The notes beneath the pieces are model-generated. The model made no database searches. It was given only the letters and a program-made list of their open reading frames with translations, and was not told the origin of the DNA. A stretch of 64,000 nucleotides of DNA from Lachnospira rogosae (lineage in GTDB: Bacteria > Bacillota > Clostridia > Lachnospirales > Lachnospiraceae), in NCBI RefSeq assembly GCF_040096455.1, contig NZ_JBBMER010000003.1, positions 62,001 through 126,000 of the forward strand. The letters are read 5' to 3'. Of this stretch, positions 61,967 through 64,000 are shown one piece after another. The stretch's first letter is position 1; every line of letters begins with the position of its first letter. A program made the position numbers and the translations under genes.

Positions 61967-62641
61967 ATGAAGATAAAAGAGAATGTCAAAAATATTAATT
62001 TAAAATGGATATATATAATCACAGGAACATTTCTTATGGCAATTGCATATAAAAGTATATATGATTCTGCCGGAATGGTTACAGGCGGAATATCAGGAAT
62101 AAGTATCATAATAAGAAGATTGTCATTAATTGCAAAGGAAAGCTGGAAGTCGGGGTGGTTTCCGCAATCTGGCATACCGATATGGTTCACTAATATTATT
62201 CTTGATATTCCTTTATTCATATGGGCATACTGCAAAAAAGGCATAGATTATATTAAAGATACGCTTGCTGCTGATGCACTGCTTACATTTTTTATGGCAG
62301 TACTTCCAGCAGATACAATAGTAGATGTAAGTTATTTAAAGACTGCCATAATTGGAGGCATAATGGCAGGTGTTGGTATTGGAATGGTATTAAGGACTGA
62401 GATTACGACGGGGGGAACGGATCTGCTGGCGGGTCTGATTGTTGAAAGAAGCAGATATTTAAGTGTGGTTGTAATTATGAATATAATTGATGCTCTTATA
62501 ATAATAGCAGGGGCGTTTGTATTTGGAATAAGGGTTACGATGTATGCAATTCTGGCGATTGTTATAACAACTTTTATAGCTGAATTTATTATAAGATGGC
62601 ATATGAAAGTTAAGAGTTTTGGTGATGTTAGTGAAGATTGA
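61967..62641 (+). CDS. YitT family membrane protein, short form
   Basis: The protein has 224 residues and five or six helices. Family motifs are YKSIYDSAGMVTGGISGISI and RTEITTGGTDLLAGLIVERS. Typical YitT proteins have about 285 residues with a C-terminal DUF2179 domain; here the reading frame stops after the membrane part. The next 170 nt contain no DUF2179 in any frame I could read, so this is a natural short form or an old truncation. ATG 61967 is preferred; AGGAA is upstream. Confidence 0.8.
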   Translation: MKIKENVKNINLKWIYIITGTFLMAIAYKSIYDSAGMVTGGISGISIIIRRLSLIAKESWKSGWFPQSGIPIWFTNIILDIPLFIWAYCKKGIDYIKDTLAADALLTFFMAVLPADTIVDVSYLKTAIIGGIMAGVGIGMVLRTEITTGGTDLLAGLIVERSRYLSVVVIMNIIDALIIIAGAFVFGIRVTMYAILAIVITTFIAEFIIRWHMKVKSFGDVSED

Positions 62642-62714
62642 TTGAGTAAATTTGTGCAAAATACACATCAATTTAATAATTATGGTAAAAGTGATAAAAA
62701 AGCAACTGCGATAT

Positions 62715-62800
62715 TTGGCTAATTACCATATAGCCAAGGACAGGCATTTAGTGTAGAATAAGCAGTATCAGAAAGCGTGCATACGCTTTTTATATTTTAG
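62715..62800 (+). promoter_or_regulatory. Leader structures before msmK
   Basis: TTGGCTA (62715-62721) and TAGCCAA (62731-62737) form an inverted repeat that may be an operator. AAAGCGT / ACGCTTT (62772-62789) followed by TTTATATTTT looks like a terminator or attenuator 25 nt before the start codon. Confidence 0.45.
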
Positions 62801-62814
62801 GAGGAAAGTTTTCA

Positions 62815-63930
62815 ATGGCAAGTTTATCACTTAAAAATGTTTGTAAAGTATATCCTAACGGCTTTGTAGCTGTTAAAGATTTCAACCTTGAAATCGCAGA
62901 TCAGGAATTTATTATCTTCGTAGGACCATCTGGTTGTGGTAAGTCTACAACTCTTCGTATGATCGCTGGTCTTGAAGAAATCAGTTCTGGTGAATTATGG
63001 ATCGGAGACAAGCTCGTTAATGATGTAGAGCCTAAGGATAGAGATATCGCTATGGTATTCCAGAATTATGCGTTATATCCACATATGTCAGTATATGACA
63101 ATATGGCATTTGGTCTTAAGTTAAGAAAGGTACCTAAGGATGAAATAGATAAGTCAGTTCATGAAGCTGCTAAGATTCTTGATATCGAGCACTTACTTGA
63201 TCGTAAGCCAAAGGCTCTTTCAGGTGGTCAGAGACAGAGAGTTGCTATGGGACGTGCTATCGTTCGTAGTCCTAAGGTATTCCTTATGGATGAGCCTCTT
63301 TCAAATCTTGATGCTAAGTTAAGAGTTCAGATGCGTGTTGAGATTTCTAAGCTTCATAAGAGATTACAGACAACAATCATCTACGTTACACATGACCAGA
63401 CAGAGGCTATGACACTTGGTACAAGAATCGTAGTTCTTAAGGATGGTATTATACAGCAGGTAGATACACCTCAGAACCTTTACAATACACCTAACAACAT
63501 CTTCGTTGCTGGTTTCATTGGTTCACCTCAGATGAACCTTATTGATGCTACAGTATCTCAGGAAGGTTCACAGGCAGTTCTTAAGATGAGCGAAGAAGTT
63601 ACTATCAAACTTCCAGCTGAAAAGAGCAAGAAGCTTATCGATGAAGGTTATGTTGGAAAGACAGTTGTAGTTGGTATCCGTCCAGAAGACGTTAAAGATG
63701 ATCCAGAATTTATCGCTGCTCATCAGGATACTAAGTTTAAGTCAACAATCAGAGTATATGAATTACTTGGTGCTGAAGTTAACCTTCACTATGAAATCGG
63801 TGATGTTACATGTACAGCTAAGGTTAATCCTAGAACAACAGCTCGTCCAGGTGATGAAGTTGAATTCGCTATGGATGTTGCAAGACTTCATGTATTTGAT
63901 AAGGAAACAGAAATGGTAATTACTCACTAA
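62815..63930 (+). CDS. msmK: Sugar ABC transporter ATP-binding protein, MsmK/UgpC type
   Basis: The protein has 371 residues. Walker A GPSGCGKST, Q-loop VFQNYALYPHMSVYDN, signature LSGGQRQRVAMGRAI, Walker B VFLMDEPLSNLDAKLR and the switch His THDQTEAM are all intact. A C-terminal TOBE/OB region (about 240-371) is that of the shared ATPase which energises several sugar importers. Codons are enriched in favoured forms, as expected for a highly expressed gene. AGGAGG upstream. No permease or binding-protein gene is adjacent, typical of a shared ATPase. Confidence 0.95.
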   Translation: MASLSLKNVCKVYPNGFVAVKDFNLEIADQEFIIFVGPSGCGKSTTLRMIAGLEEISSGELWIGDKLVNDVEPKDRDIAMVFQNYALYPHMSVYDNMAFGLKLRKVPKDEIDKSVHEAAKILDIEHLLDRKPKALSGGQRQRVAMGRAIVRSPKVFLMDEPLSNLDAKLRVQMRVEISKLHKRLQTTIIYVTHDQTEAMTLGTRIVVLKDGIIQQVDTPQNLYNTPNNIFVAGFIGSPQMNLIDATVSQEGSQAVLKMSEEVTIKLPAEKSKKLIDEGYVGKTVVVGIRPEDVKDDPEFIAAHQDTKFKSTIRVYELLGAEVNLHYEIGDVTCTAKVNPRTTARPGDEVEFAMDVARLHVFDKETEMVITH

Positions 63931-64000
63931 TTACTATACATAATTAGATATTTGTATTATTCAAATATAATTATTTTATAAAATTTAGAGGAAGTGTATA

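Overview
The window looks like chromosome of a Firmicute of the family Lachnospiraceae, probably a motile gut commensal near Lachnospira (Eubacterium) eligens. The DNA is AT-rich, ribosome binding sites are strong AGGAGG types, and many intrinsic terminators have U-tracts. The gene content also fits: type III glutamine synthetase, LuxS, a class B sortase, TRAP and GH31 carbohydrate genes, a mannonate-type SDR, a YjfB-like motility protein, an Agr-type system and a YhaM/RlmD neighbourhood. The genus name is an inference from gene content and was not searched.

Layout. 1-5.6 kb is housekeeping: mutS2 (cut by the window edge), an HtrA-fold protein with no catalytic triad, YhaM-like exoribonuclease and rlmD. 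5.7-14 kb is an accessory island: a broken Abi gene, fragments of an integrative conjugative element (relaxase, PcfB/DUF3801, truncated VirD4), an XRE regulator with a nonsense codon and, inside this wreckage, an intact AT-rich two-gene module (8031-12352). Its first gene encodes a 1159-residue protein with a degenerate SIR2-like domain, a STAND-like P-loop NTPase and a long helical C-terminus. Its second, overlapping gene encodes a protein with a HEPN-type RxxxxH motif. This is the best candidate for an undescribed, probably defensive, system. 14-19.7 kb holds three MATE exporters, one intact and two broken. The intact one lies behind a perfect-consensus promoter and a leader with two terminator hairpins sharing one loop sequence; one broken one keeps a MerR-type promoter with a 19-bp spacer.

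19.9-23.3 kb encodes a large sortase-anchored GH13-like surface protein split by one in-frame TAG. 23.9-30.5 kb is a divergent AraC regulator, a GH31 glycosidase and a complete TRAP transporter. 31-34.6 kb has a CBS protein, bioB under a probable BirA operator, a soluble PocR-type chemoreceptor and a double-HTH regulator. 34.9-40.4 kb holds a rhodanese-TtcA-LarE three-domain sulfur protein, a NYN/OST-HTH protein, luxS, a YgjP-type peptidase and an SDR oxidoreductase. 41-49 kb is central metabolism and envelope on mixed strands (glnN, sortase B, fructose-bisphosphate aldolase, zinc-ribbon plus TPM pair, cyclophilin), with several long inverted repeats between genes.

49-64 kb contains an acetyltransferase, a DUF624 membrane protein, an AgrB/AgrA/AgrC set with no visible AgrD, two small secretion- or motility-like proteins beginning GxGS, an orphan PII protein, a DUF2156 protein, a YkgJ-type cysteine cluster protein, tRNA-Gln(CUG), CvfB, RidA, a CPBP protease, a YjfB motility protein, a shortened YitT protein and the sugar-ABC ATPase MsmK/UgpC.

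Recurring theme: at least four genes (Abi, XRE, MATE, GH13 surface protein) are interrupted by single in-frame stops with the downstream frame still open, which suggests recent loss of function in accessory genes. All positions were worked out by hand from the sequence; nothing was searched or computed.
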